DNA of 64,000 bases from JAWKSY01 sp041402125. GTDB taxonomy: Bacteria > Planctomycetota > GCA-002687715 > DRQF01. The notes under the pieces were generated by a model, which saw nothing but the letters and a program-made list of their open reading frames with translations, did no database searches and was not told the DNA's origin. The DNA lies in the NCBI GenBank assembly GCA_041402125.1, contig JAWKSY010000001.1, positions 186,001 through 250,000 of the forward strand. Reading direction: 5' to 3'. The translations under genes and the position numbers were made by a program. Shown here in pieces: positions 8,867 to 17,438 of the stretch. How positions within the stretch are numbered: position 1 is the first letter of the stretch; the number at the start of each line of letters is the position of its first letter.

Positions 8867-9910
8867 TCAGTCGCGGTAGACCGCGTGACAGGCGGTGCAG
8901 GACGCGGTGATGCGCCCGAGGGCCTCGTTCGCCCGGTCGATGACCTCGGCGCGTCGATCTCCCTGACGGATCGCGCCCAGCGCGCTGACGAGATCGGCCG
9001 AGGCCTTCGTCGAGTCGCTCATCCAGCCGCGGAAATCGGCCTTCTCCTCGCGGACCTCGTCCAGCGTCTCGCCGAAGCTGAAGAGCTGGTGGAGCTTCTC
9101 CGCCTCGTTGTAGGCGTCGACGTCGGGATGGGCCGGATCGGCCTCCCAGCCGCGCTTCTGGAGATCCTTGAGGTGGTCGTGGGCGCGGGGCGTCTGGACC
9201 ATCAGCGCGCGGAAGCCCTCGATCTTGCGGGCGGCCGGGAAGTCGAAGTCGTAGGCCGCGGTCTTCTCCGCGGACGGCACCGTGCACTCGGCGACGGTGC
9301 GGTAGAGGCCGTAGTACTTCTTCGCCGTCCCGCACCACTGCCGCATCTCGGCGAGGGTCTGCTCGCGCGGCGCGCCGTCGAGCACGATGCGACCGATGGC
9401 GGCGGCCGCCGGGCCGCGGTGCTTGCCGTGGAAGCAGTGGACGTAGAAGGGTCCCTCGGTCTCGCGGAAGGTCTTGGCGATCTCGAGAAGCTCGGTGTCG
9501 CTCATGCCCGAGTACTCGATCGGGATGTGGACGTAGCGCATCCCGTGGCGGGCGGCCATCTCGGCGTCCGGCACCTTGCCGTCGACGGAGAGGATCGTCT
9601 TCACGCCCATCGCCGCGATCTCGGCGATCGCGGGCTCGCCGTGCGGCTCGCTGCCCGAGACGATGTTCGGGCTCAGGACGAAGACGTTGTGGAGACCGTC
9701 CGAATCCCGCGCCGGCACCTTGTCGAGGGTGACCGCGAGTGCCCGCTCGTAGGCGTTCGGGTTGGCGGCGCCGGTCTCGGCGACGGCCGTCTTCTCGGAC
9801 TGGCCGGCGGCCGGCTCGTCCTCCGCATCCGAGCGGCATCCGAGGGCGGCGACGAGGGCCAGGACGGCGGTCGCGGAGAGGACGAGGGCGAAAGAGCTGA
9901 ACTGCTTCAT
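8867..9910 (-). CDS. Lipoprotein with tyrosine-phosphatase domain and C-terminal cytochrome c'-type heme motif
   Basis: A 347-residue exported protein. A signal peptide ends in a lipobox (LAALGC, Cys25). Residues about 70-190 form a dual-specificity/tyrosine-phosphatase-like domain with the loop HCFHGKHRG, that is C159-x5-R165, and an upstream Asp-rich loop (SVDGKVPDAE). The C-terminal 120 residues are helical and end in CTACHAVYRD: C338, C341, H342 match the covalent heme site CxxCH, and the placement near the C-terminus with YR is typical of cytochrome c'. So the phosphatase fold and a heme domain are joined on one periplasmic lipoprotein. Function is unknown; a redox- or gas-sensing hydrolase is speculation. 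The start ATG 9910 has SD GGAGG, part of which lies in a leader hairpin. Confidence 0.8.
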   Translation of the reverse strand: MKQFSSFALVLSATAVLALVAALGCRSDAEDEPAAGQSEKTAVAETGAANPNAYERALAVTLDKVPARDSDGLHNVFVLSPNIVSGSEPHGEPAIAEIAAMGVKTILSVDGKVPDAEMAARHGMRYVHIPIEYSGMSDTELLEIAKTFRETEGPFYVHCFHGKHRGPAAAAIGRIVLDGAPREQTLAEMRQWCGTAKKYYGLYRTVAECTVPSAEKTAAYDFDFPAARKIEGFRALMVQTPRAHDHLKDLQKRGWEADPAHPDVDAYNEAEKLHQLFSFGETLDEVREEKADFRGWMSDSTKASADLVSALGAIRQGDRRAEVIDRANEALGRITASCTACHAVYRD

Positions 9911-9918
9911 GGAAAACC

Positions 9919-9943
9919 TCCGCCCCCCTTCCGCAAGGGGCGG
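9919..9943 (-). promoter_or_regulatory. Leader hairpin partly covering the ribosome-binding site
   Basis: On the minus strand, just upstream of the phosphatase/cytochrome gene, TCCGCCCCTT pairs with AAGGGGGCGGA (one bulged base) around a GCGG loop. The last three paired bases (9919-9921) are part of the SD sequence GGAGG at 9917-9921. The hairpin could lower translation until it is opened. This is inference from base pairing only. Confidence 0.35.
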
Positions 9944-10102
9944 ACCAATCCGCGCATTCGACTCAAATCATTGACATGGAGAGACTTGCGAATCGAGATC
10001 GGCGACCCGGTCCGGGCCCCGCGCCGCGCCGGACGCTACGGCGACGTAACCCTGTCAAGGAATCCGACAAGGCCCCGCCCTCCGGAGCGCCCCGGAGGGA
10101 CC

Positions 10103-10636
10103 TCAGCCCCCGAGCGGGACGGAGAGGTCGTCCGGAGTCTCGAAGCGGCGATCCGGACCGGCGGACAGCAGGCGGCGGTCACGGCCGCGCTCCTCCGCGT
10201 AGCGGATCCGGCTCCCCCAGCGATCCCGGCCGCCCGCGATCTCGCGTCCGATCTCGTCCGCGTCGAGGGGAGCTCCCCGCTCGATCTCCCGGTCGATGAT
10301 CCGCAGCGCGATCGCGTCGATCTCGCGCCGGGCCGAATCGACGACCTCGGCCCGCTCGGCGTCGACCTGCTCGAGGTAGACGCGGTCGCGGCGATCCTCC
10401 ATCTCGCTCGAGACCGCGATCCCGGCCAGCGCGAGGGTGCCGATCAGCCCGAGGATCACGCCGGCGATCGCGAGGCCCCGGGGACGGCCGCGGAGGGCGA
10501 TCAGGCTGAGCAGGAGGCCGATGGGAGCCGTGACGCAGCACAGCACGCCGGACAGGGAGAAGAGGAAGCCCACGACCCCGAGAGGGTTCCTCTCGTGGAC
10601 GATCGGCTCGACGAACTCGCGGCGGCGACAGCTCAT
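10103..10636 (-). CDS. Small membrane protein, DUF4190-like
   Basis: A 177-residue protein. The short N-terminus is followed by two hydrophobic segments (about residues 20-45 and 55-75) joined by a tight basic turn (ALRGRPRG), the pattern of DUF4190-type membrane proteins with NPLGVVGFLFSLSG at the start. The exported or soluble remainder is charged and ends with DRWGSRIRY...GPDRRFETPDD, which resembles the end of type II secretion pseudopilins (GspG-like). Start ATG 10636 is chosen because AGGAGG sits 7 bases upstream; a longer frame from 10720 lacks such a site. A GC-rich hairpin at 10078-10099 lies just after the stop. Function unknown. Confidence 0.7.
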   Translation of the reverse strand: MSCRRREFVEPIVHERNPLGVVGFLFSLSGVLCCVTAPIGLLLSLIALRGRPRGLAIAGVILGLIGTLALAGIAVSSEMEDRRDRVYLEQVDAERAEVVDSARREIDAIALRIIDREIERGAPLDADEIGREIAGGRDRWGSRIRYAEERGRDRRLLSAGPDRRFETPDDLSVPLGG

Positions 10637-10765
10637 GCTCGGTCCTCCTGAACGCCGCGTATTCGCGCGACGTCGGGGGATATCCCGGGGGTCGGGGCCG
10701 GGGAGCGATTTTCGTCGCAAGTCCCCGAGCCGCCGGGGCCTGGGAACGACGGACCCGGCCGCCGA

Positions 10766-13198
10766 TCAAAAGAGCTCGCCCTGCTCCTCGGGGCCGCCGG
10801 CGGCGGCCCGCGCCGCGAGGACGCGCCCCGCCAGCGCGACGCCGGAGAGCCAGGCCGCCTCCAGGCGGGGCCCGAGGCAGCCGTCTCCCGCGTAGCCGAG
10901 GCCCAGCCCGGAGTCGAAGAGGGCCTCCTCGCCGAGCGGCGTCTCGACGAGGGCGAAGCGCCAGCGATGAAGGTCGCGACTCTCGACCTCCAGCGTCGCC
11001 CCGCCCAGTCGCTCGCGCAGCTCCCCTTCGAGGGTGGCGATGATCTCCTCGGCGGGACGTTTGAAGGCCTCGCGCGACCAGTCGGGCCCCCCGTGGAGGA
11101 TCCATCGCGGCTCACCACCCCGCCCCGGCTTCAGGTCCTCGCGCGCCGCCCAGCGGAGGGGACCGGAGTCGGCGAGGAGCGCGGCGAACTCCGGGTCCGT
11201 CGCGCGCCGCAACCGCGACATCACCGCCAGGCAGGGGGCGTACGTGATCGCGGCGAGCCGGCCGGCGAGATCGGGCGCGACCGGCGCGAGGAGCGCGCGG
11301 GCCTGGTCCGCGGGCGCGGTGACGAGGACGCGATCGAAGTCGCCGAGGTCCTCGCCGTCGGCCGCGGCGAGGGACCACCGCCCGGCCGCGCGCGCGATCC
11401 CCTCGACGCGGACGCCCGTCCGGACGACGAGGTCGCGCGCGAGATGCGCCGCGAGTGCGCTCATCCGGGGCTGCGGCAGGAAGCGCCCGCGCATCGGGAC
11501 CGCGGAGGGGACCCCGCCGGCCGGGAAGCGGTGCACCGTCGCGTCCCAGGGCACGACGAGCCCCGTCTCGCGCCAGGCCGCGACCGCGCGGGCGAAACGC
11601 GGATCGCGCACGCGGAACTGCTGGGCCCCGTGATCGATCGCGCCCGACTCGCCGCGTCGGCTGCTCGTGCGACCGCCCGGCCCGCGCCCCTTGTCCAGGA
11701 CGACGACGTCGAGGCCCTGATCGCGCAGGACGCGCGCCGCCGCGAGTCCGGCGATCCCGGCCCCGATCACCGCGATGCGCACGGGCGCTCCGGCGTCGCG
11801 CGCGACGACGCGTCGGTAGGCCGCGAGGTCGAGTCGCGCCGCGTGGTCGGCGGTCTCGCGCGGTCGCAGCGCCCCGCGAACGGGCGCCTCCGGCGCGAAG
11901 GGTCGATCAAAGAGCCCGCTGCACCAGAGGAGCCCGCCGTAGCTGGCGGGATCGCGACCGTCGAGGGCGTAGCGATGATTGAGGTCGATCGCGCGCGCGA
12001 GGGCGAGCTCGGGCGTCGCGCTCCAGCCGAGGAAGGCCTTGCCCCAGGTCATCCGCACGGCGTTGTGGAGCTCGCCCTGGCGGAGCAGGGAGAGCTGCGC
12101 GAGGTCCCAGAGCGCGTCGCCCGTCCGGGCCCGCTCGAGCGTCTCCCGATCGAGGAGGCGCGGACGGGGATCGTCGCGGTGGTCGTCGAGCGTCGCGCGC
12201 GCCCATTCCGGGAGCGCGGTCCAGGCGTCGGGATCGTCCTGATGGAAGCACCACGTCCAGGCGAGCTCCCGCCAGAGAAGGAGCTCGTCGAGGAACTTCT
12301 CGGCCCCTTCGCCCCCTCGCGCCCGCGCCTCCCGCGCGATCCGGAACGGCGAGACCATGCCGAGGTGGAGGTACGGCGAGAGCCGGCTGGTGCCCTCGAG
12401 ACGCGTCGGATCGCCGCGCCGGCGGGCGTAGTCGCGAAGTCCCCCGTCGCGGAACGCGGCCCAGCGCGCGTAGCCGGCTCCCGAGCCGCCCGGCGTGTGC
12501 GACACCGACGGCACGGAGTGGTCGATCCCGCAGGCGGCGACGAGCTCGCCGAGGTCGGCCGTGGCGAGGTCGATCGGTGCGAAGGGCAGCCGCGGGGGCG
12601 GATCGCCCGGGCCGGTGATCTCCGGCCAGTCCGCCGGGACGCGGGCGTTGCGCGCGGCCGCGGTCGCCTCGCGGAAGGCGAAGGCGCGCGCCGGCGCTCC
12701 CCCACCGAGCGCCATGGGAAGGACGCAGGCGGCGTCGACGGCGTACACCGGCGCCGGCGATCGCGCGGCGAGACTCCGGGTCCAGCCGCGCAGCGGCGCG
12801 ACCGGGACGTCTTCCGTGACGACCGAGGCCGCGCGCGCGGCCAGCTCGCGCAGCCGGGGAGCGCGATGACCCGGACGTGCGAGATGGAAGACGTGCGCGA
12901 TGCCGCGACCGCCGAGCTCCGCCGCCACCTCGCGCGCCCCCTCGAGGACGAAGACGTGGTGGCGGTCCGAGGCGTGGGGGTAGCGTTCGTCCAGCCCCTG
13001 GTAGACGAGGAGGGGACGGCCCGCCGCGGCGGCGAGGTCGGCCGCGACCTCGAGCGCGGGATTCTCGTGACCCCGGAGCGCGGCGCGCATCCAGTAGAGG
13101 ACGAACTCCCCCGCCCCGCCCTCGCCGCCGCCGACGCGGCGCGTCCGCTCGCGCAGGCGGGGTGCGAGGCGGTCGAGCCGGGGATCGCGCTCGTTCAC
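10766..13198 (-). CDS. Class II-type DNA photolyase fused to an FAD amine-oxidase/renalase-like oxidoreductase
   Basis: An 810-residue two-enzyme protein. Residues about 30-455 are a deoxyribodipyrimidine photolyase. The FAD-binding half has SRLSPYLHLGMVSPFRIA, DELLLWRELAWTWC, PEWARATLDDHRDDPRP, ELHNAVRMTWGKAFLGW and LNHRYALDGRDPASYGG, which fit class II CPD photolyases. Residues about 473-800 begin with a dinucleotide-binding loop (RIAVIGAGIAGLAAARVL), then VVLDKGRGPGGRTSSR, VLVTAPADQARAL and a C-terminal GLGYAGDGCLGPRLEAAWLSG, typical of renalase-like FAD oxidoreductases. There is no stop between the halves. The second domain might supply reduced flavin or act on an unrelated substrate; nothing in the sequence decides this. 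The start at 13198 is near the end of the biotin-carrier gene (76 bp away). Confidence 0.85.
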   Translation of the reverse strand: MNERDPRLDRLAPRLRERTRRVGGGEGGAGEFVLYWMRAALRGHENPALEVAADLAAAAGRPLLVYQGLDERYPHASDRHHVFVLEGAREVAAELGGRGIAHVFHLARPGHRAPRLRELAARAASVVTEDVPVAPLRGWTRSLAARSPAPVYAVDAACVLPMALGGGAPARAFAFREATAAARNARVPADWPEITGPGDPPPRLPFAPIDLATADLGELVAACGIDHSVPSVSHTPGGSGAGYARWAAFRDGGLRDYARRRGDPTRLEGTSRLSPYLHLGMVSPFRIAREARARGGEGAEKFLDELLLWRELAWTWCFHQDDPDAWTALPEWARATLDDHRDDPRPRLLDRETLERARTGDALWDLAQLSLLRQGELHNAVRMTWGKAFLGWSATPELALARAIDLNHRYALDGRDPASYGGLLWCSGLFDRPFAPEAPVRGALRPRETADHAARLDLAAYRRVVARDAGAPVRIAVIGAGIAGLAAARVLRDQGLDVVVLDKGRGPGGRTSSRRGESGAIDHGAQQFRVRDPRFARAVAAWRETGLVVPWDATVHRFPAGGVPSAVPMRGRFLPQPRMSALAAHLARDLVVRTGVRVEGIARAAGRWSLAAADGEDLGDFDRVLVTAPADQARALLAPVAPDLAGRLAAITYAPCLAVMSRLRRATDPEFAALLADSGPLRWAAREDLKPGRGGEPRWILHGGPDWSREAFKRPAEEIIATLEGELRERLGGATLEVESRDLHRWRFALVETPLGEEALFDSGLGLGYAGDGCLGPRLEAAWLSGVALAGRVLAARAAAGGPEEQGELF

Positions 13199-13274
13199 GG
13201 GAGATCTCGCGTCGGGACCGGGAGCGCGAACCGGCGTCGCGTCGCCCGGATCCTGACACCCTTCGGGGTCGGGA

Positions 13275-13781
13275 TCAGGTGATCTCGACGAGGGGATCTC
13301 CGCCGTTCACCGTTTGTCCGGGCGAGACGTGGACCGCGGCGATGGTGCCGGCGCGCGGCGCGCGGATCTCGTTCTCCATCTTCATCGCCTCGAGGACGAC
13401 GACGGGCTGTCCCTTCTCGACCTCGTCACCCGGCGCGACGGCGACCGAGACGACGATGCCCGGCATGACGGCGGTGACGCGCGACTCGCCGCTGTCGGCG
13501 TGGTCCCCGGCGATCAGGCGGGCGTTGCGCTCGCGCTCGCTCTCGACCGCGAGCTCGACCCCGAGGCCGTGCGTCGTGCAGGAGACGTGTCCGTCGTGCT
13601 CGACGAGCAGGAGCTCGTAGGAGCGCTGACCGATGAGGAGCGAGCAGAGCGCCGCGTCCTCGGCGCGATTGAAGTCGGCGCGGACGGAGACGTCGTCCAT
13701 CGTGAGCTCGAAGCTCCCGTCCGCGTTGTCGCGGACCTCGATCTCGTACTCCTTGCCGCCGTGTCCGATGACGTACTTCAT
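13275..13781 (-). CDS. Biotin carboxyl carrier protein
   Basis: A 168-residue carrier subunit. The C-terminal biotinyl domain has VVVLEAMKMENEI, with the biotinylated lysine at K134, and the preceding VTAVMPGIVVSVAVAPGDEV. The N-terminal 85 residues are a beta-rich adaptor as found in the carrier parts of propionyl-/methylcrotonyl-type carboxylases. Its ATG overlaps the TGA of the biotin-carboxylase gene by 4 bp (13778-13781), so the acyl-CoA carboxylase alpha chain is split into two coupled genes here. It is the last gene of the operon. Confidence 0.9.
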   Translation of the reverse strand: MKYVIGHGGKEYEIEVRDNADGSFELTMDDVSVRADFNRAEDAALCSLLIGQRSYELLLVEHDGHVSCTTHGLGVELAVESERERNARLIAGDHADSGESRVTAVMPGIVVSVAVAPGDEVEKGQPVVVLEAMKMENEIRAPRAGTIAAVHVSPGQTVNGGDPLVEIT

Positions 13782-15289
13782 GTGCGGCGGACTCCCTTGT
13801 TGCGACCGTAGGCCTTCCAGGGATCCATGCCTCCGCTCCGGTTCCCCTCCATCGCCCGCCGCGCGGAGGCGCCGCGCGTGTGCTTGAAGAGCACCGCCGC
13901 GGCCATCGCGGCCTGGAGGAGATCGGCCCGGATCTCGGGCGGCGCGTACTCGGCCAGGAAGGAGGTGTCGTAGTCGCCGGCGACGAAGCGCGGGTCGCGG
14001 ACGATCCCGCCGAGGAAGGGGATGTTGGTCTTCAACCCCGCGATCTTGAACTCGCCGAGGGCCTGCTTCAGTCGCGCGATCGCGGCGGGACGGTCCTCGC
14101 CCCAGGCGATCAGCTTCGCCAGCATCGAGTCGTAGTGCAGCGTGACCTCGAGCCCGGAGAAGAGCGCCGAGTCGACGCGGATGCCGGGGCCCGAAGGCGC
14201 GGTCATGGCCTTCACGCGACCCAGCGCGGGCACGAAGTTGTTCTCGGGATCCTCGGCGCAGATGCGCACCTCGATCGCGTGCCCCTGCGGCACGAGATCC
14301 TCCTGCCGGAACGAGAGCGGCTGCCCCGCCGCGACCCGAAGCTGTTCCGCGACGAGGTCGCGGCCGAGGACCATCTCGGTGACGGGATGCTCGACCTGGA
14401 GACGGGTGTTCATCTCGAGGAAGTAGAAGCGGCGGTCGCGATCGACGAGGAACTCGACGGTCCCGGCGTTGTCGTAGCCGATCGCGCGCGCGGCCTCGAC
14501 GGCGGCGGTCGCCATCTCGTCGCGGAGCGCGGGAGTGACGAAGGGACTCGGCGTCTCTTCCACGACCTTCTGGTGACGACGCTGCACCGAGCACTCGCGC
14601 TCGAACATGTGCACGACGTTCCCGTGCCGGTCCCCGAAGACCTGGAACTCGACGTGATGCGGCCCCTGGACGGCCTTCTCCACGTAGACGACGCCGTCGC
14701 CGAAGGCCTTCTCGGCCTCGCTCACGCTGCGCGTGTAGGCGTCCCAGAGGCCGGCCTCGGACTCGACGATGCGGATGCCCTTGCCGCCGCCGCCCGCCGT
14801 CGCCTTGAGCATGACGGGATAGCCGATGTCCTTCGCCGCGGCGCGGAGCTCGGCCTCGGTGAAGCGCGGCGACTCGACGCCCGGGACGACGGGCACGCCG
14901 GCGTCGATCATCTTCCGGCGGGAGTTGATCTTGTCGCCCATCGCGGTGATGGCGTCGGGGTTCGGCCCCACGAAGGTGACGCCGAGCTCGCCGGCGCGGC
15001 GGGCGAAGTTCGCGTTCTCGGCGAGGAAGCCGTAGCCCGGGTGGACCGCGTCGCAGCCCGAGAGCTTGGCCACCTCGAGGATCTTCTCGACGTTGAGGTA
15101 GCTCTCGCGGGCCTCCGGCGGCCCGATGCACCAGGCCTCCTCGGCGAGGCGGACGGGCATGGTGTCGCGATCGGCCGTCGAGTGGACGACGGTGGTCGGG
15201 ATCCCGAGGGCGTGACAGGCGCGGATGATCCTCACCGCGATCTCGCCGCGGTTCGCCACGAGGACGCGTCGGAAGAGCGGCGCGCTCAC
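13778..15289 (-). CDS. Biotin carboxylase subunit of acyl-CoA carboxylase (probably propionyl-CoA)
   Basis: A 503-residue ATP-grasp enzyme that carboxylates the biotin on the carrier encoded next. Classic motifs are VLVANRGEIAVRIIRACHALG, HPGYGFLAEN, KATAGGGGKGIR, HVEFQVFGD, FERECSVQRRHQK, FLEMNTRLQVEHPVTE and GHAIEVRICAEDP. It is about 50 residues longer than the classical 450-residue AccC, with a C-terminal linker (LLQAAMAAAVLFKHT) as in alpha chains of propionyl-CoA carboxylases before the carrier domain. The start is GTG at 15289, overlapping the upstream stop (GTGA). The context with methylmalonyl-CoA epimerase favours propionyl-CoA, but acetyl-CoA carboxylation cannot be excluded. Confidence 0.92.
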   Translation of the reverse strand: MSAPLFRRVLVANRGEIAVRIIRACHALGIPTTVVHSTADRDTMPVRLAEEAWCIGPPEARESYLNVEKILEVAKLSGCDAVHPGYGFLAENANFARRAGELGVTFVGPNPDAITAMGDKINSRRKMIDAGVPVVPGVESPRFTEAELRAAAKDIGYPVMLKATAGGGGKGIRIVESEAGLWDAYTRSVSEAEKAFGDGVVYVEKAVQGPHHVEFQVFGDRHGNVVHMFERECSVQRRHQKVVEETPSPFVTPALRDEMATAAVEAARAIGYDNAGTVEFLVDRDRRFYFLEMNTRLQVEHPVTEMVLGRDLVAEQLRVAAGQPLSFRQEDLVPQGHAIEVRICAEDPENNFVPALGRVKAMTAPSGPGIRVDSALFSGLEVTLHYDSMLAKLIAWGEDRPAAIARLKQALGEFKIAGLKTNIPFLGGIVRDPRFVAGDYDTSFLAEYAPPEIRADLLQAAMAAAVLFKHTRGASARRAMEGNRSGGMDPWKAYGRNKGVRRT

Positions 15290-16839
15290 AGCGGGATGTT
15301 CCCGTGCTTCTTGGGCGGGTTCTCGTCTCGCTTGTTCTCGAGCAGGGCGAGCGCCTGCGCCAGGCGCTGACGCGTCCGCGAGGGCTCGATCACCTCGTCG
15401 ACGTAGCCGCGCGCGGCGGCGACGTAGGGGTTGTTGAACTTCTCCTCGTACTCCGCGACGAGGCGGTCCGTCTCGGCCTTCGGATCGGAGGCCCCGGCGA
15501 TCTGCCGGCGGAAGATGATCTCGACCGCGCCCTTCGCCCCCATCACCGCGATCTCGGCGCCGGGCCAGGCGAAGTTGAGGTCGCCGCGGATGTGCTTGGA
15601 ATTCATGACGTCGTAGGCGCCGCCGTAGGCCTTGCGGGTGATGACGGTGATCTTGGGAACCGTCGCCTCGCAGTAGGCGTAGAGCAGCTTCGCGCCGTGG
15701 CGGATGATCCCGCCGTGCTCCTGCGAGACGCCGGGAAGGAACCCGGGGACGTCCTCGAAGGTGATGATCGGCACGTTGAAGGCGTCGCAGAAGCGGATGA
15801 AGCGCGCGCCCTTGACCGAGGCGTCGATGTCGAGACAGCCGGCGAGCACGGCGGGCTGGTTGGCGACGATGCCGACCACGCGCCCGTCGATGCGCGCGAA
15901 GCCGATCACGATGTTCATCGCCCAGTCCTTCATCACCTCGAAGAACACGCCGCGGTCGACGATGCCGCGGACGGCCTCGCGCATGTCGTAGGGCTTGTTC
16001 GGGTTCTCGGGCACGAGGGAGTCGAGCGCGGCGTCCGCGCGGTCGACGGGGTCGTCGCAGGGGATCCGCGGCGGATCCTCCATGTTGTTGAGGGGCAGGT
16101 AGCCCATCAGCTCGCGCGTGAGCGCGATCGCCTGGGCGTCGTCCTTGGCCGAGAAGTGGGCGACGCCGCTCTTCTGGTTGTGGGTGCGGGCGCCGCCGAG
16201 CTCCTCGCGGGTCACGTCCTCGTGGGTGACCGTCTTCACGACGTTCGGCCCGGTGATGAACATGTAGCTCGTGTCCTCGACCATCGTCACGAAGTCGGTG
16301 ATGGCCGGGGAGTAGACCGCGCCGCCGGCGCAGGGCCCCATGATGACCGAGAGCTGCGGCACGACGCCGGAGGCGAGCGTGTTGCGCAGGAAGATGTCGG
16401 CGTAGCCGCCGAGACTGACCACGCCCTCCTGGATGCGCGCGCCGCCCGAATCGCAGAGGCCGATGACCGGCTTCCCGCCCTTCGTCGCCATGTCCATGAT
16501 CTTGCAGATCTTGGCCGCGTGCGCCTCCGAGAGGGAGCCGCCGAAGACCGTGAAGTCCTGCGAGTAGACGTAGACGAGCCGGCCGTCGATCGAGCCGTAG
16601 CCGGTCACGACGCCGTCGCCGAGGACCTTCTGGCTCTCGAGACCGAAGTCCTGGCAGCGGTGGGTGACGAAGGCGTCGAGCTCGACGAAGGAGCCCGGGT
16701 CGAGGAGCAGGTCGATCCGCTCCCGCGCCGTGAGCTGCCCGCGTTCGTGCTGCGCCGCGATACGGTCGGCGCCGCCGCCGAGGCGCGACTCCTCGCGCAT
16801 CTGCTGGAGGCGCTCGATCCGGTTCTCATTCGTGGCCAT
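15286..16839 (-). CDS. pccB: Acyl-CoA carboxylase carboxyltransferase subunit (propionyl-CoA carboxylase beta type)
   Basis: A 517-residue crotonase-fold carboxyltransferase that moves CO2 from biotin to an acyl-CoA. Marks are LTARERIDLLLDPGSF, DGRLVYVYSQDFTVFGGSL, GLCDSGGARIQEGV, GPCAGGAVYSPA, FITGPNVVKTVTHE, DVPGFLPG, RKAYGGAYDVMNSKH and AWPGAEIAVMGAKGAVEI. These match the propionyl-CoA carboxylase beta family. ATG 16839 is preferred over in-frame GTG 16845, because GAGGG lies 5 bases upstream of it. The start overlaps the end of the epimerase gene by 14 bp. Confidence 0.92.
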   Translation of the reverse strand: MATNENRIERLQQMREESRLGGGADRIAAQHERGQLTARERIDLLLDPGSFVELDAFVTHRCQDFGLESQKVLGDGVVTGYGSIDGRLVYVYSQDFTVFGGSLSEAHAAKICKIMDMATKGGKPVIGLCDSGGARIQEGVVSLGGYADIFLRNTLASGVVPQLSVIMGPCAGGAVYSPAITDFVTMVEDTSYMFITGPNVVKTVTHEDVTREELGGARTHNQKSGVAHFSAKDDAQAIALTRELMGYLPLNNMEDPPRIPCDDPVDRADAALDSLVPENPNKPYDMREAVRGIVDRGVFFEVMKDWAMNIVIGFARIDGRVVGIVANQPAVLAGCLDIDASVKGARFIRFCDAFNVPIITFEDVPGFLPGVSQEHGGIIRHGAKLLYAYCEATVPKITVITRKAYGGAYDVMNSKHIRGDLNFAWPGAEIAVMGAKGAVEIIFRRQIAGASDPKAETDRLVAEYEEKFNNPYVAAARGYVDEVIEPSRTRQRLAQALALLENKRDENPPKKHGNIPL

Positions 16840-17239
16840 GACCACCCTCGCTCAGTTCGATCAGGACGCCGCTCGTGCTCTTGGGGTGCAGGAAGGCCAC
16901 GCGGCATCCTCCCGCCCCCGGTCGCGGGGCCTCGTCGATCAGCCGGAGACCGGCCGCGCGGCACCGCTCGAGCACCTCGGCGACGTCGTCCACCTTCAGG
17001 CAGATGTGATGGATACCGGGTCCGCGGCGCTCGAGGAAGCGGGCAACGTGGGAATCGGGCTCGGTCGGCTCGAGAAGCTCGATGACGTCGTCGCCGCCCC
17101 GCATCATCGCCACGCGGACGCGGTCGAGCGGGACCTCCTCGCGTCCGCCGAGCTCCATGCCCAGCACGTCGCGGTACACCGAGATCGCCGCTTCGAGGTC
17201 GCTCACCGCGACGCCGATGTGGTCCACCTTGCGAATCAT
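16826..17239 (-). CDS. mce: Methylmalonyl-CoA epimerase
   Basis: A 137-residue vicinal-oxygen-chelate protein that interconverts the two epimers of methylmalonyl-CoA. It has two repeats with metal ligands: KVDHIGVAV (His7), PGIHHICLKVDD and the C-terminal GVLIELSE (Glu). Length is typical. It is the first gene of the operon epimerase - carboxyltransferase - biotin carboxylase - carrier. Together they convert propionyl-CoA to the (R)-methylmalonyl-CoA needed by methylmalonyl-CoA mutase; the mutase itself is not in the window. A strong sigma-70-type promoter lies about 100 bp upstream. Confidence 0.92.
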   Translation of the reverse strand: MIRKVDHIGVAVSDLEAAISVYRDVLGMELGGREEVPLDRVRVAMMRGGDDVIELLEPTEPDSHVARFLERRGPGIHHICLKVDDVAEVLERCRAAGLRLIDEAPRPGAGGCRVAFLHPKSTSGVLIELSEGGHGHE

Positions 17240-17344
17240 CCCGCCGCACTCCCGGGCCGGCCGCCCCCGGGGCCCCCCGGCGGCGGAAAATCGAACTCAA
17301 ACCACGGCGCGCCAACACTTTGAGGCCGAAACGCGGCGCCGGGG

Positions 17345-17373
17345 ATGATACGCCCTCGGCCGGGGCCCGTCAA
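17345..17373 (-). promoter_or_regulatory. Sigma-70-type promoter of the propionyl-CoA carboxylase operon
   Basis: On the minus strand TTGACG (17368-17373) is followed after exactly 17 bases by TATCAT (17345-17350). The start point would be near 17338, giving a leader of about 100 bases before the epimerase ATG at 17239. This is the best housekeeping promoter visible in the window. Confidence 0.7.
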
Positions 17374-17438
17374 TCGTCCCGAGGCCCCCGATTCGCGGCG
17401 GGTTATGATCCCGGTCGGCGTCACGGAAGGAGTCGAAG

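Noticed and set aside
9971..9999. A perfect TTGACA on the plus strand
   Set aside because: No acceptable -10 at 16-18 bases and no plus-strand gene for several kilobases downstream.
10078..10099. GC hairpin just after the DUF4190-like gene
   Set aside because: An 8-bp stem with a 6-base loop but followed by GC-rich sequence; it may terminate transcription but cannot be told from chance at this GC content.
13245..13274. Hairpin after the biotin carrier gene as an operon terminator
   Set aside because: The pairing is short and broken, with no T-tract; not strong enough to list.
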